Numbered from the stretch's first letter, positions 1 through 10,688 are shown. The stretch is 64,000 nucleotides of DNA from Humibacillus xanthopallidus (GCF_006717145.1 NZ_VFQF01000001.1:124001-188000), one strand, 5' to 3'. Numbers and translations: made by a program. The notes: generated from the letters alone by a model not told the origin.

Positions 1-1439
<1,439 letters not shown>

Positions 1440-1443
1440 GCGG

Positions 1444-3615
1444 TCAGTGGCTCCTCACGCTGATGACGTGGACCGGCTCGCTGTCGGGGCCGAGCCTCAC
1501 GAAGTTGTCCTGGCGCCACTGCCAGGTCTGGTTGGTGATGTGGTCGTGCGCGTCGAACGACGACCACGTCGCCATACCCAGCGCCTCCAGGTCGAGGTGC
1601 ACCCACGTCTCACGCGTCGCGTGCGGGTCGAGGTTGGCGATGACGATCACGGTGTCGCGCTCGCCGGTCGCGCGGTCAACGATGCGGCTCTTGCTGAAGA
1701 CCATGACGAACTCGTCGTCGGCGGCGTGGAAGCGCAGGTTGCGCATCCACCGCAGGGCAGGGTGCCACCCGCGAATGTCGTTGAGCCGCTTGAGATACCA
1801 CGCGAGCGATCGGCTCTCGAGCGGGCCGCCCGGCTCGTAGAGATACCACTGGCGGTCCTTGTACTCGTACTTCTCGTTGTCGATCTGCTCCTCGGCGCCG
1901 GGCCGGGCCACGTGCTCCATGAGCTCGTAGCCGGCGTAGATGCCGTAGGTCGGCACCATCGTCGCGGCCAGCGCCGCGCGCAGCTTCCAGGCCGTCGGTC
2001 CGCCGTACTGCATGTAGGGCGTGAGGATGTCGTGGGTCGTCGGCCAGAACGACGGACGCATGTATGCCGCCCCGTCGCCTGCCAGCTCGCGGCCGTACTC
2101 CTCGAGCTCCCACTTCTCGTTGCGCCAGGCGTAGTAGGTGTAGCTCTGCTGGAAGCCGGCCTTGGCCAGCTGGTGCATCATCGCCGGCTTCGTGAACGCC
2201 TCGGAGAGCCAGATCGTGTCGGGGTGCTCGAGCGCGACATCGGCAATCAGCCACTGCCAGAAGCCAACCGGCTTGGTGTGGGGGTTGTCGACACGGAAGA
2301 TGCGCACGCCGTGGTCGAGCCACACCTGGATGACCCGGCGCACCTCCGCGTAGGCCTCGGCGGGGTCGTTGTCGAAGTTGAGCGGGTAGATGTCCTGGTA
2401 CTTCTTGGGCGGGTTCTCGGCGTAGGCGATCGTGCCGTCGGCCCGTGTGGTGAAGAGCGAGGGGTGGGTCTGCACCCACGGGTGGTCGGGTGAGGCCTGC
2501 AGGGCGATGTCGAGCGCCACCTCGAGGCCGTTGCGGGCGGCCTCGGCCACGAAGAAGTCGAAGTCCTCGAAGGTGCCGAGGTCGGGGTGGATCGCGTCGT
2601 GCCCGCCGTCGGGCGAGCCGATGGCATAAGGGGATCCGGGGTCGCCGGGCACCGCGGCGAGGCTGTTGTTGCGGCCCTTGCGCGCCGTCGTGCCGATGGG
2701 GTGGATGGGCGTCAGGTAGATGACGTCGAAGCCCATCTCGGCGATGGCGGGCAGGCGCAGCGACGCCGAGCGGAAGGTGCCCGAGACCCACAGGCCCGTC
2801 TCCGGGTCGACGTGGCACCCCTCGGAGCGGGGGAAGATCTCGTACCACGCGCCGTAGAGCGCGCGCTCGCGCTCGACGAGCAGGGCGTACTCGGGGGAGG
2901 GGGAGACGAACTCGCGCAGCGGCATGATCGCGGCGAGTCCCTGGATCTCCGGCGAGGTCGCCGCGCCGAAGCGGTGGGCGGCCGGGCGCGAGGTGTCGCG
3001 CAGCGCGTGCGCCCCCTTGTCGATCTCGGAGGCGTCGGCCCCCTGGCCGCGCACGGCGTCGGCGAAGCGCTCGAGCACGAGCACGCCCTCCGCGCACATG
3101 AGCTCCTCGTCGACCCCGGCCGCGATCTTGATGCCGGCGTCGTGCACCCACGTCGCATACGGGTCGGACCAGCCCTCGACCCGGTAGGTCCACCAGCCCT
3201 GCGCGTCAGCAACGACGGTCGTCGACCACTCCGACGTGCCGGGGTTGTCGCACTGCATGGCGAAGTAGTGCTGGCCGCCGTCAGGGTCGGTGAGCACCGC
3301 CGTCGCGTTGACGGCGTCGTGGCCCTCACGGAAGACCTTGGCGCGCACGTCGAACTCCTCGCCGACGACCGACTTCGCCGGTCTCGTGCCCCCGTCGACG
3401 AGCGGACGGACGTCGCTCACGGGGATGCGTCCCATGGGGAGCGCGCCACCCGGCATACCGGCGACGGTGGGGGGCGTGCTCGCGGGATGCTCCGGGGCCA
3501 GGTGCACGGCCCCCGCCTCACCCTCGTCGATCACCGCGGCCCGCGCTGAGGGGGTCGCATCAGGGCGCGGACGCCGGGGCTTGTTCGGACGGGACTTCGT
3601 TGGTCTGCCGCTCAC
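1444..3615 (-). CDS. glgE: Alpha-1,4-glucan:maltose-1-phosphate maltosyltransferase GlgE
   Basis: Transfers maltosyl units from maltose-1-phosphate to growing alpha-glucan (GH13_3). An N-terminal beta domain (IPVSDVRPLVDGG) precedes the barrel. Catalytic residues, counted from the GTG start, are Asp443 in FRVDNPHTKP, Glu472 in WLSEAFTKP and Asp529 in PTTHDILTP; the motif KGRNNSLAA is typical. The GTG at 3615 is chosen because a -10 box TACGGT (3623-3628) ends 7 bases before it, as at many leaderless genes here. This gives 723 residues with a basic, proline-rich extension of about 53 residues not usual in GlgE. ATG 3456 would give 670 residues, the usual length, and would put the nucleophile near residue 390 as in Streptomyces. 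Divergent from glgP. Confidence 0.95.
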   Translation of the reverse strand: MSGRPTKSRPNKPRRPRPDATPSARAAVIDEGEAGAVHLAPEHPASTPPTVAGMPGGALPMGRIPVSDVRPLVDGGTRPAKSVVGEEFDVRAKVFREGHDAVNATAVLTDPDGGQHYFAMQCDNPGTSEWSTTVVADAQGWWTYRVEGWSDPYATWVHDAGIKIAAGVDEELMCAEGVLVLERFADAVRGQGADASEIDKGAHALRDTSRPAAHRFGAATSPEIQGLAAIMPLREFVSPSPEYALLVERERALYGAWYEIFPRSEGCHVDPETGLWVSGTFRSASLRLPAIAEMGFDVIYLTPIHPIGTTARKGRNNSLAAVPGDPGSPYAIGSPDGGHDAIHPDLGTFEDFDFFVAEAARNGLEVALDIALQASPDHPWVQTHPSLFTTRADGTIAYAENPPKKYQDIYPLNFDNDPAEAYAEVRRVIQVWLDHGVRIFRVDNPHTKPVGFWQWLIADVALEHPDTIWLSEAFTKPAMMHQLAKAGFQQSYTYYAWRNEKWELEEYGRELAGDGAAYMRPSFWPTTHDILTPYMQYGGPTAWKLRAALAATMVPTYGIYAGYELMEHVARPGAEEQIDNEKYEYKDRQWYLYEPGGPLESRSLAWYLKRLNDIRGWHPALRWMRNLRFHAADDEFVMVFSKSRIVDRATGERDTVIVIANLDPHATRETWVHLDLEALGMATWSSFDAHDHITNQTWQWRQDNFVRLGPDSEPVHVISVRSH

Positions 3616-3622
3616 GGAGTCG

Positions 3623-3628
3623 ACCGTA
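3623..3628 (-). promoter_or_regulatory. -10 box TACGGT for leaderless glgE
   Basis: TACGGT on the minus strand ends 7 bases before the GTG at 3615, so transcription should begin at or next to the start codon. No Shine-Dalgarno sequence is visible. It is back to back with the glgP promoter, 106 bp away. Confidence 0.55.
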
Positions 3629-3734
3629 TCGAAAAGCCGGGCGCACCGACATGAGGCAGCGCAGGAGCGCCTGTGCCGTCCCGAGGGCTGAAACGGTGTC
3701 TGCAAGGTCTGCAAGAAGCCGTCAGGCCGACCCC

Positions 3735-3740
3735 TATGCT
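3735..3740 (+). promoter_or_regulatory. -10 box TATGCT for leaderless glgP
   Basis: TATGCT followed by 7 bases and the GTG of glgP. The identical hexamer stands 6 bases before ilvD. There is no ribosome binding site in the short interval. Confidence 0.6.
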
Positions 3741-3747
3741 TCTCCTC

Positions 3748-6336
3748 GTGAAGGCCATCCGACGCTTCAACGTCCGCACCGTCCTGCCCTCCCGCATCGA
3801 GGGGCTCGGCGTGCTCGCCAGCAACCTGCGCTGGTCGTGGCACCCGCCGACCCGTGACCTCTTCGAGAGCATCGACCCGCGCCGCTGGGTCGAAGCCGGC
3901 GAAGACCCGGTCAAGCTCCTCTCGCGCCTGTCTTCCGACGAGCTCGCCGCTCTCGCCGCCGACGACGACTTCGTCAGCAGCGTCGTGGCCGCCAACGAGG
4001 ACCTCCACCACTACCAGACCGACGAGCGCTGGTACCAGCGGTGGAGCCGCGAGCAGGAGGCTGCGGGCAAGGCCGCCCCGAGTGCCATCGCCTACTTCAG
4101 CCCCGAGTTCGGCATCACCGCAGTGCTGCCGCAGTACTCCGGCGGCCTCGGCATCCTCGCCGGCGACCACCTCAAGACCGCCTCGGACCTCGGCGTGCCG
4201 ATCGTCGGCGTCGGTCTCTTCTACAAGACCGGCTACTTCAAGCAGGCGCTCTCGCGTGACGGCTGGCAGGTCGAGACCTACCCCGTGCTCGACCCCGACG
4301 GTCTGCCGCTCGCGCTGCTGCGCGAGCCGGACGGCACTCCCGCCGTCGTCACGATCGACCTCCCGGCCGGTCGCCAGCTGCACGCCCACGTCTGGAAGGC
4401 GCAGGTCGGCCGCGTGCCCCTGCTGCTGCTCGACTCCGACGTGCCCGGCAACGACGAGACGACCCGCGCGGTCACCGAGACCCTCTACGGCGGCGGTGGC
4501 GACACCCGCCTCGAGCAGGAGCTGCTGCTCGGCATCGGCGGCGTGCGTGCGCTGCGCCTCTGGTCGCGCCTCTCGGGCGCCCCGACGCCGGAGGTCTACC
4601 ACACCAACGAGGGCCACGCCGGCTTCCTCGGCGTCGAGCGCATCGCCGAGCTCGTGCGCGACCACGACCTGACCTTCGACGAGGCCCTCGAAGCGGTCCG
4701 CGCCGCAACGGTGTTCACGACGCACACCCCCGTCCCGGCCGGCATCGACCGGTTCGACGCCGCGAAGATCAACCTCTTCTTCGGCGGCCCCCGCGCCATC
4801 CCCGGCGTGCCCGTCGACCGCCTCCTCGCCCTCGGTGCCGAGGACTACGCGGGCGGCCAGCCCGGCATCTTCAACATGGCCGTCATGGGCCTCCGTCTCG
4901 CCCAGCGCGCCAACGGTGTCTCGCAGCTGCACGGCGTCGTGAGCCGCGAGATGTTCGACGGACTCTGGCCGGGCTTCGACGACGTCGAGGTGCCGATCAC
5001 CAGCATCACCAACGGTGTCCACGCCCCGACGTGGGTCGATCGCTCGGTCTACGACGTCGCCCGCAAGCACCTCGGCACCGCCGACGTCGCGCGCGCCGAC
5101 CTCTGGCACCGCATCGACGAGGTGCCCGCCGACGCCGTGTGGAGCACGAAGCGCGAGATGCGCGAGAAGCTCGTGCTCGACGCCCGCCGTCGCGTCAAGT
5201 CCTCGTGGCACAAGCGCGGCGCGAGCGACGCCGAGCTCGGCTGGGTCGATGACGTGCTGAGCCCCGACGTGCTGACGATCGGCTTCGCCCGGCGCGTGCC
5301 GACCTACAAGCGGCTCACCCTCATGTTGCGTGACCCCGAGCGGCTGAAGCGCCTCCTGCTCCATCCGGAGCGCCCGGTGCAGCTCATCATCGCCGGCAAG
5401 TCGCACCCTGCCGACGAGACGGGCAAGCGCCTCATCCAGGAGATGGTGCGCTTCGCCGACGACCCCGAGGTGCGCCACCGCATCGTCTTCCTGCCCAACT
5501 ACGACATCGCCATGGCGCAGCACCTCTACCCGGGCTGCGACGTCTGGCTCAACAACCCGCTGCGACCCTTCGAGGCGTGCGGCACGTCGGGCATGAAGGC
5601 GGCGCTCAACGGTGGGCTCAACCTCTCGATCCTCGACGGCTGGTGGGACGAGTGGTTCGACGGTCGCAACGGCTGGGCGATCCCGACCGCCGACGGCGTC
5701 GAGGACCCCGACCACCGTGACGACATCGAGGCGGCCGCACTCTACGACCTCATCGAGAACGACGTTGCGGCGAAGTTCTACGACCGCGACGACGCCGGCC
5801 TGCCGCAGGGCTGGATCGCGATGATGATCCACACCCTCAAGACCCTCGGTCCCAAGGTGCTGGCCAGCCGCATGGTCGAGGACTACACGGTGCAGCTCTA
5901 CAGCCCGGCCGCCGGGGCGGGCCGCGCCCTCGATGGTCCGACGTTCGCCGGCGCCAAGGACCTCGCGGCCTACAAGGCCAAGGTCCGCGCCGCGTGGCCG
6001 AGCGTCAAGGTCGAGCACGTCGAGCCGTCAGGCGTCTCCGACTCGCCGCTCATCGGCGACACCCTCGACGTCAAGACCTACGTCGACCTCGGGGGCCTCG
6101 AGCCCGACGAGGTCGAGGTGCAGCTCGTGCACGGTCACGTCACCGACACCGACGAGATCTGGGGCACGGAGGTCGCGCCCCTGTCGCTCGTCGAGTCCTA
6201 CGACGGCGGTCGGCACCAGTTCGCCGGCTCGCAGTCGCTGCGCCGCACCGGGTCCTTCGGCTACAGCGTGCGCGTCGTGCCGAAGCACCCCGCGCTCGCG
6301 ACCTCGGCCGAGCTGGGGCTCGCCCGCAACGCCTGA
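3748..6336 (+). CDS. glgP: Alpha-glucan (maltodextrin/glycogen) phosphorylase
   Basis: Releases glucose-1-phosphate from the non-reducing ends of alpha-1,4-glucan using PLP (GT35, the bacterial alpha-glucan phosphorylase subfamily). 862 residues is the usual length. The PLP lysine is Lys617 in GTSGMKAALNG, preceded by NNPLRPFEACG. The GTG at 3748 is preferred to ATG 3736 because homologues start at KAIRRF and because a TATGCT -10 box ends 7 bases upstream. It is convergent with glgX, with only 12 bases between their stops. Together with GlgX it makes up the degradative side of the glucan cycle whose synthetic side is TreS and GlgE. Confidence 0.96.
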   Translation: MKAIRRFNVRTVLPSRIEGLGVLASNLRWSWHPPTRDLFESIDPRRWVEAGEDPVKLLSRLSSDELAALAADDDFVSSVVAANEDLHHYQTDERWYQRWSREQEAAGKAAPSAIAYFSPEFGITAVLPQYSGGLGILAGDHLKTASDLGVPIVGVGLFYKTGYFKQALSRDGWQVETYPVLDPDGLPLALLREPDGTPAVVTIDLPAGRQLHAHVWKAQVGRVPLLLLDSDVPGNDETTRAVTETLYGGGGDTRLEQELLLGIGGVRALRLWSRLSGAPTPEVYHTNEGHAGFLGVERIAELVRDHDLTFDEALEAVRAATVFTTHTPVPAGIDRFDAAKINLFFGGPRAIPGVPVDRLLALGAEDYAGGQPGIFNMAVMGLRLAQRANGVSQLHGVVSREMFDGLWPGFDDVEVPITSITNGVHAPTWVDRSVYDVARKHLGTADVARADLWHRIDEVPADAVWSTKREMREKLVLDARRRVKSSWHKRGASDAELGWVDDVLSPDVLTIGFARRVPTYKRLTLMLRDPERLKRLLLHPERPVQLIIAGKSHPADETGKRLIQEMVRFADDPEVRHRIVFLPNYDIAMAQHLYPGCDVWLNNPLRPFEACGTSGMKAALNGGLNLSILDGWWDEWFDGRNGWAIPTADGVEDPDHRDDIEAAALYDLIENDVAAKFYDRDDAGLPQGWIAMMIHTLKTLGPKVLASRMVEDYTVQLYSPAAGAGRALDGPTFAGAKDLAAYKAKVRAAWPSVKVEHVEPSGVSDSPLIGDTLDVKTYVDLGGLEPDEVEVQLVHGHVTDTDEIWGTEVAPLSLVESYDGGRHQFAGSQSLRRTGSFGYSVRVVPKHPALATSAELGLARNA

Positions 6337-6348
6337 GTCCTCAGGGCC

Positions 6349-8478
6349 TCACGTCGTGGCGCGCCAGGCGCGCATCGAGGCCGGAGCCATCGTGACGACC
6401 GTCCCCGCTCCCACCGGTTCTCCGGGGGGAGCGGGGACGTCGTCGTTGCTGTCCCAGAGCAGCTCGTATGCCGTCGCGCCGGGTGCCGTGGGCAGCGTGA
6501 CCTCGACCTCGTGCGCGGCCCCGTTGAGCGAGAGCAGCACGGTGCGCTGGCCGAGCCACACGCCGTCGTAGAGCGCCTGCACGACCTCGACCCACGAGTG
6601 GCCCCAGCGGTCGCCCATCGGGTGCCCGTCGGCACCGAACCAGGCGAGGTCGGTCGTGCCGTCCTCGTGCACCTGGCGCCCGGAGAAGAACGAGCGCTGA
6701 CGCAGCACGGGGTGCTCCTGGCGCAGCCGCACGAGGTGACGGGTCGTCTCGAGGAGGTCCTGCTGCCAGGGCTCGTGGTCCCACGACATCCAGCTGATCT
6801 CGTTGTCCTGCGAGTAGGGGTTGTTGTTGCCCCGCTGGCTGCGGCCGAACTCGTCACCGGCGTTGATCATCGGCACGCCGGTCGCGAGCAGCAGGGTGCC
6901 GAGCAGGTTGCGCATCGAGCGCCGTCTGCTCGCGAGGGTCGCCGGGTCGTCGGTGCGGCCCTCGACGCCGTGGTTCCACGAGCGGTTGTCGTTGGAGCCG
7001 TCGGTGCCGCCGTGGCCGTTCGCGCCGTTGTGCTTGACGTCGTATGCCGTGAGGTCGGCGAGCGTGAAGCCGTCGTGGGCGGTGACGAAGTTGATCGACG
7101 CGATGGTGCCGCGACCGTGGGTGTCGAAGAGGTCCTGCGACCCCGCGAGCCGCGTCGCGAGCTCCTGGGCCCCGTGCCTCGCGCCGCCGTGGAGCGACGC
7201 CCTCACGTCGGTCAGCCAGAAGGTGCGGACGGTGTCGCGGAAGCGGTCGTTCCACTCCGAGAAGGGCGGCGGAAAGCGGCCCGTGCGCCAGCCGTGGATC
7301 CCGACGTCCCACGGCTCGGCGATGAGCTTGGTGCGCGAGAGGACCGGGTCGGTGCGCAGGGCGATGAGGAAGGGGTGGTCGCGGTCGTAGGCGTCGTCCT
7401 TGCCGCGGCCGAGCGAGACGGCCAGGTCGAAACGGAAGCCGTCGACGTGGCACTCCTGCACCCAGTAGCGCAGCGAGTCGAGCACCATGCGGGCGACGAC
7501 CGGGTGGGTGAGGTCGAGGGTGTTGCCACAGCCCGTGACGTCGATGTCCTGCCCGCGGCCGTCGAGGCGGTAGTAGGCGCGCTCGTCGAGGCCACGCCAC
7601 GAGAGCGTCATCATGTCGCGGGAGTTCTCGGCGGTGTGGTTGTAGACGACGTCGAGGAGCACCTCGATGCCGGCGGCGTGCAGGTCCTTGACCATCGACT
7701 TGAACTCGTCGAGGACGCCCTGGGGGTCGCTCGCCGCGGCGTAGTCGGCGTGCGGGGCGAAGAAGCCCATCGTGTTGTAGCCCCAGTGGTTCTTCAGGCC
7801 GCGCAGGACGAGGTCGGGCTCGTGGGTGAAGGTGTGCACGGGCAGCAGCTCCACGGCGGTGACACCGAGCTGGAGCAGGTGCTCGACGAAGGCAGGGTGG
7901 GCGAGACCGGCATACGTGCCCTGAAGCTCGGGCGGGACACCGGGGTGCAGGCGCGTGGCGCTCTTGACGTGGACCTCGTAGATGAGCGACTGCAGGAGCG
8001 AGCGCCGCGGGAAGTCGTCTGTGCCCCAGTCGAACTCGGTGTCCACGATGACGCAGCGCGGCATGTGCGGTGCGCTGTCACGGTCGTCGCGCACGGCGAT
8101 GTCGCCCCGCAGGTCGGCACCGACGTGGTGTCCGTAGAGGGACGGGTCGAGGTGCACCTCGCCGTCGATGGCGCGGGCGTAGGGGTCGAGCAGGAGCTTG
8201 GCGGGGTTGTAGAGCAGTGCCGCGTCTGGGTCCCACGCGCCGTCGACGCGAACGGCATACCGCTGCCCGAGGCCGACGCCCGCGATCGTGTCGAACCAGA
8301 AGCCGTGGGCGCGGTGGCGAAGGGGCACGCGGCGCTCGACCTCGGTGCTGTCGTCACCCGGGTCGAAGAGGCAGATCTCGACGGCGGTCGCGTGCCCGGC
8401 GTAGACGCAGAACTCGGCTCCGCCGTCGATGAGGCGGACCCCGGGCTCGGGGGGAAGATCCGGTGACGTCGGCGGCAT
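6349..8478 (-). CDS. glgX: Glycogen debranching enzyme GlgX (isoamylase type)
   Basis: Hydrolyses alpha-1,6 branches of phosphorylase-limit glucan (GH13_11). An N-terminal CBM48-like domain (residues about 10-100) precedes the barrel. Catalytic residues are Asp351 in FRFDLAVSLG, Glu388 in IAEPWDVG and Asp469 in TAHDGFTL. 709 residues. The ATG at 8478 is chosen over one 12 codons upstream because a TACGCT -10 box ends 7 bases before it. The downstream neighbour on the opposite strand is glgP, and the two stops almost touch. No glgB branching enzyme is in the window. Confidence 0.95.
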   Translation of the reverse strand: MPPTSPDLPPEPGVRLIDGGAEFCVYAGHATAVEICLFDPGDDSTEVERRVPLRHRAHGFWFDTIAGVGLGQRYAVRVDGAWDPDAALLYNPAKLLLDPYARAIDGEVHLDPSLYGHHVGADLRGDIAVRDDRDSAPHMPRCVIVDTEFDWGTDDFPRRSLLQSLIYEVHVKSATRLHPGVPPELQGTYAGLAHPAFVEHLLQLGVTAVELLPVHTFTHEPDLVLRGLKNHWGYNTMGFFAPHADYAAASDPQGVLDEFKSMVKDLHAAGIEVLLDVVYNHTAENSRDMMTLSWRGLDERAYYRLDGRGQDIDVTGCGNTLDLTHPVVARMVLDSLRYWVQECHVDGFRFDLAVSLGRGKDDAYDRDHPFLIALRTDPVLSRTKLIAEPWDVGIHGWRTGRFPPPFSEWNDRFRDTVRTFWLTDVRASLHGGARHGAQELATRLAGSQDLFDTHGRGTIASINFVTAHDGFTLADLTAYDVKHNGANGHGGTDGSNDNRSWNHGVEGRTDDPATLASRRRSMRNLLGTLLLATGVPMINAGDEFGRSQRGNNNPYSQDNEISWMSWDHEPWQQDLLETTRHLVRLRQEHPVLRQRSFFSGRQVHEDGTTDLAWFGADGHPMGDRWGHSWVEVVQALYDGVWLGQRTVLLSLNGAAHEVEVTLPTAPGATAYELLWDSNDDVPAPPGEPVGAGTVVTMAPASMRAWRATT

Positions 8479-8485
8479 GGGCCAC

Positions 8486-8491
8486 AGCGTA
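8486..8491 (-). promoter_or_regulatory. -10 box TACGCT for leaderless glgX
   Basis: TACGCT on the minus strand, 7 bases before the ATG at 8478. It supports a separate leaderless transcript for glgX rather than read-through from the upstream nuclease-fold gene. Confidence 0.5.
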
Positions 8492-8536
8492 GGGGCAGGC
8501 GGGCAGAGCGCCACGGAGCTGTCGAAGGTGTGGAAC

Positions 8537-9298
8537 TCAGCCCTCGAGCTCGAAGTCGCAGACGACAGCGCGGTGGTCGGAGGCGATGTCGAAGACGGCC
8601 GAGTCGAGCAGCCTGAGGTCGCGGTAGAGCACGACGTCGAGCTGGGCGTCGAAGCTCGCGAGGTCGCGCCGCGTCGCGGTCGCCGCCAGCCGCGCCATCC
8701 ACTCGTGCTTCGACCCGCTGATCCGCCACGTCGGCTCGTGGAGCGGCACGTGGGTGAGGCCGCCGGCCTCGTGCATCGCCCGGTCGGCCGCGGCGGGGCG
8801 CGGGTAGTGGTTCATGTCGCCCGTCAGCACGTGCGGCCCGCGGCTCAGCGGCTCCTGCTGGAGGGCCGCCCGCAGGGCCCGCACCTGCTTCGTGCGCGCG
8901 TGCGCCCGCGCGAAGACGATGAGGTGCGCCGTCGACAGGGTGAGGGGACCGGCCTCGGTCTCGAACGCCGCACTGACCATGCCGCGCTCGTGCCAGTGGT
9001 CGGAGATGCGCAGCAGCGGTCCGGCCGCCTTGAGCGTCGTGACGACGGGCTCGCCGACGGGCGCCGCGACCTGCGGGTCGTGGGCCAGCACGAGCCCTGC
9101 GGGGGCGTGCCAGTGGGTGAGGGCGAGCCCGACCTCGCCGAGCGCGGCGCGCAGCTGGGCCTCGGTGACGCCGAAGACCTCCTGGAGACCGACGAGCCCG
9201 GCACCCGCCGCGCGGAAGGGCTCGAGGCCGCCGGGAGTGCGCAGCAGGTCGCCGGTGCAGGTGTTGGCCGTCGCCACCGTGAGGGTCGTGCTCGTCAT
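8537..9298 (-). CDS. Endonuclease/exonuclease/phosphatase family protein
   Basis: A metal-dependent phosphodiesterase fold of the DNase I / EEP superfamily; the substrate is unknown. Seen in order: TVATANTC at the N-terminus, the metal-binding LQEVF, TGDMNHYP with the catalytic Asp and Asn, and SDHRAVV near the C-terminus with the catalytic His. There is no signal peptide, so it is probably cytoplasmic. 253 residues from ATG 9298. An in-frame GTG at 9367 would add a low-complexity stretch of 23 residues and has no clear ribosome binding site. ATG 9298 overlaps the stop of a 21-codon upstream reading frame as ATGA, which may couple translation. Confidence 0.8.
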   Translation of the reverse strand: MTSTTLTVATANTCTGDLLRTPGGLEPFRAAGAGLVGLQEVFGVTEAQLRAALGEVGLALTHWHAPAGLVLAHDPQVAAPVGEPVVTTLKAAGPLLRISDHWHERGMVSAAFETEAGPLTLSTAHLIVFARAHARTKQVRALRAALQQEPLSRGPHVLTGDMNHYPRPAAADRAMHEAGGLTHVPLHEPTWRISGSKHEWMARLAATATRRDLASFDAQLDVVLYRDLRLLDSAVFDIASDHRAVVCDFELEG

Positions 9299-9360
9299 GG
9301 CCAGGCGCTCGTGCTCGTCGTCGCCGCCGCGACGGGGGGCGACGGGCTCGGTCTCGTCAT
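9295..9360 (-). other. Possible upstream reading frame coupled to the EEP gene
   Basis: A 21-codon frame starting ATG 9360 behind GAGGTGA (4 bases upstream, the best Shine-Dalgarno match in this spacer). Its TGA overlaps the ATG of the downstream gene as ATGA. The peptide is Pro/Ala/Ser/Thr-rich and resembles nothing known. It may be a translational coupler or chance. Confidence 0.25.
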
Positions 9361-9392
9361 GGGTCACCTCGCGTGGGTCCGTGCTCGCAGTC

Positions 9393-9398
9393 TACGGT
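9393..9398 (+). promoter_or_regulatory. -10 box TACGGT for leaderless YbjN gene
   Basis: TACGGT, then 7 bases, then ATG 9406; the same hexamer serves glgE. No Shine-Dalgarno sequence lies between. Confidence 0.5.
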
Positions 9399-9405
9399 TG
9401 GCTGC

Positions 9406-9909
9406 ATGACCGATCCGACTTCGCTGCCCAACTTCACGCCGCAGACGCCGGCGCCCACGCCCAACGGCGCCCCCGTGAGCGACACTCCGGTGCGCGACCG
9501 CATCATCGGGATCCTCCGGGGTCTGGACATCGACGCCACCGTCGACGGTGACGGCGACATCGAGTTCGCCATCGTCGACGACCAGGGCACGAGCACGACC
9601 CTCTTCGCGCGCGTTGCCGAGGGTGACCTCGCACTCGTGCGCTTCTTCGGTCAGTGGCAGCTCGCCGAGCCCGTCTCGCCCGACCGCAACGAGCGCCTCG
9701 CGCGCTGCAACGACATGACGATGCAGCTCAACATCGTCAAGGTGACGCTCGTGCAGGAGAGCCTCGTCGTGTCGGCCGAGCACGTCGTCACCCCGAACGC
9801 CGACCTCGACGTCCTCGTGCCGCTGTCGATCAACCACATCCTCCAGAGCGTCGGCTTCTTCTTCCAGTCGTGGCTGCCCGCCGAGGGCGAGCCGGGCACC
9901 GCAGTCTGA
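9406..9909 (+). CDS. YbjN domain-containing protein
   Basis: A small acidic cytoplasmic protein (167 residues) of the YbjN family, whose fold resembles type III secretion chaperones and whose molecular role in actinobacteria is unsettled. The first 25 residues are Pro/Thr-rich and probably disordered. The domain proper begins at VRDRIIGILRGLDID and includes the family's central stretch around FGQWQLAEP. Its stop overlaps the start of the enoyl-CoA hydratase gene as TGATG, so it is the first gene of a tight three-gene operon. The start is set by a -10 box 7 bases upstream. Confidence 0.8.
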   Translation: MTDPTSLPNFTPQTPAPTPNGAPVSDTPVRDRIIGILRGLDIDATVDGDGDIEFAIVDDQGTSTTLFARVAEGDLALVRFFGQWQLAEPVSPDRNERLARCNDMTMQLNIVKVTLVQESLVVSAEHVVTPNADLDVLVPLSINHILQSVGFFFQSWLPAEGEPGTAV

Positions 9910-10688
9910 TGGGCGAGTTCGTCCGCCTCGAGGTCGAGGACGGCGTCGGGACGATCCGTCTCGACCGGCCGAAGATGAACGCCCTAAACGTGCAGGTCCA
10001 GGAGGAGATCCGGGCCGCAGCCCAGGAGGCGACGGCCCGCACCGACGTCAAGGCGGTCATCGTCTACGGCGGCGAGCGCGTCTTTGCCGCGGGGGCGGAC
10101 ATCAAGGAGATGCAGGCGATGTCGTACACCGACATGGTCGAGCGCTCCGGCCCGCTCATGAGCTCGATCTCGGCGGTCGCGCGCATCCCGAAGCCGGTCA
10201 TCGCCGCGATCACGGGGTATGCGCTGGGCGGCGGCTGCGAGCTCGCGCTCGCCTGCGACTTCCGCGTCGTGGCCGACGACGCCAAGCTCGGCCAGCCCGA
10301 GATCCTGCTCGGCATCATCCCCGGAGCCGGCGGCACGCAGCGCCTCTCGCGCCTCGTCGGCGCCTCGCGGGCCAAGGAGATCATCTTCAGCGGCCGCTTC
10401 GTCGACGCGCAGGAGGCTCTCGCGATCGGCCTCGCCGACAAGGTCGTGCCCGCCGCCGAGGTCTACTCCGCCTCTCGCGCGTGGGCCTCGACGTTCGTCG
10501 GCGCCGCGTCGTATGCCGTCCGCGCCGCCAAGGAGGCCATCGACCGGGGTCTCGAGGTCGACCTCGAGACCGGTCTCGAGATCGAGCGCCTGCTCTTCGC
10601 GTCGCTCTTCGCGACGAAGGACCGCGAGATCGGCATGACCTCGTTCGTCGAGCACGGACCGGGCAAGGCGCAGTTCGAGGGCCGGTGA
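9909..10688 (+). CDS. Enoyl-CoA hydratase/isomerase family protein
   Basis: Crotonase-fold protein of 259 residues, expected to hydrate trans-2-enoyl-CoA in beta-oxidation. Oxyanion-hole segments are FAAGADIKEM and ALGGGCELALACD. Both catalytic glutamates of short-chain hydratases appear present, in PEILLGIIPGAGG and at the position before it. ATG overlaps the previous stop by one base. The stop overlaps the next GTG (GTGA), so the three genes are translated as a coupled set. The etfBA genes 590 bp downstream encode the electron acceptor of acyl-CoA dehydrogenases, consistent with a fatty-acid or amino-acid catabolic context. Confidence 0.88.
   Translation: MGEFVRLEVEDGVGTIRLDRPKMNALNVQVQEEIRAAAQEATARTDVKAVIVYGGERVFAAGADIKEMQAMSYTDMVERSGPLMSSISAVARIPKPVIAAITGYALGGGCELALACDFRVVADDAKLGQPEILLGIIPGAGGTQRLSRLVGASRAKEIIFSGRFVDAQEALAIGLADKVVPAAEVYSASRAWASTFVGAASYAVRAAKEAIDRGLEVDLETGLEIERLLFASLFATKDREIGMTSFVEHGPGKAQFEGR

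Noticed and set aside
3616-6018. Very long minus-strand open frame continuous with glgE
   Set aside because: It is the antisense of glgP with Arg/Gly/Val-rich composition. GlgE homology begins after 3615 and the leaderless promoter lies at 3623.
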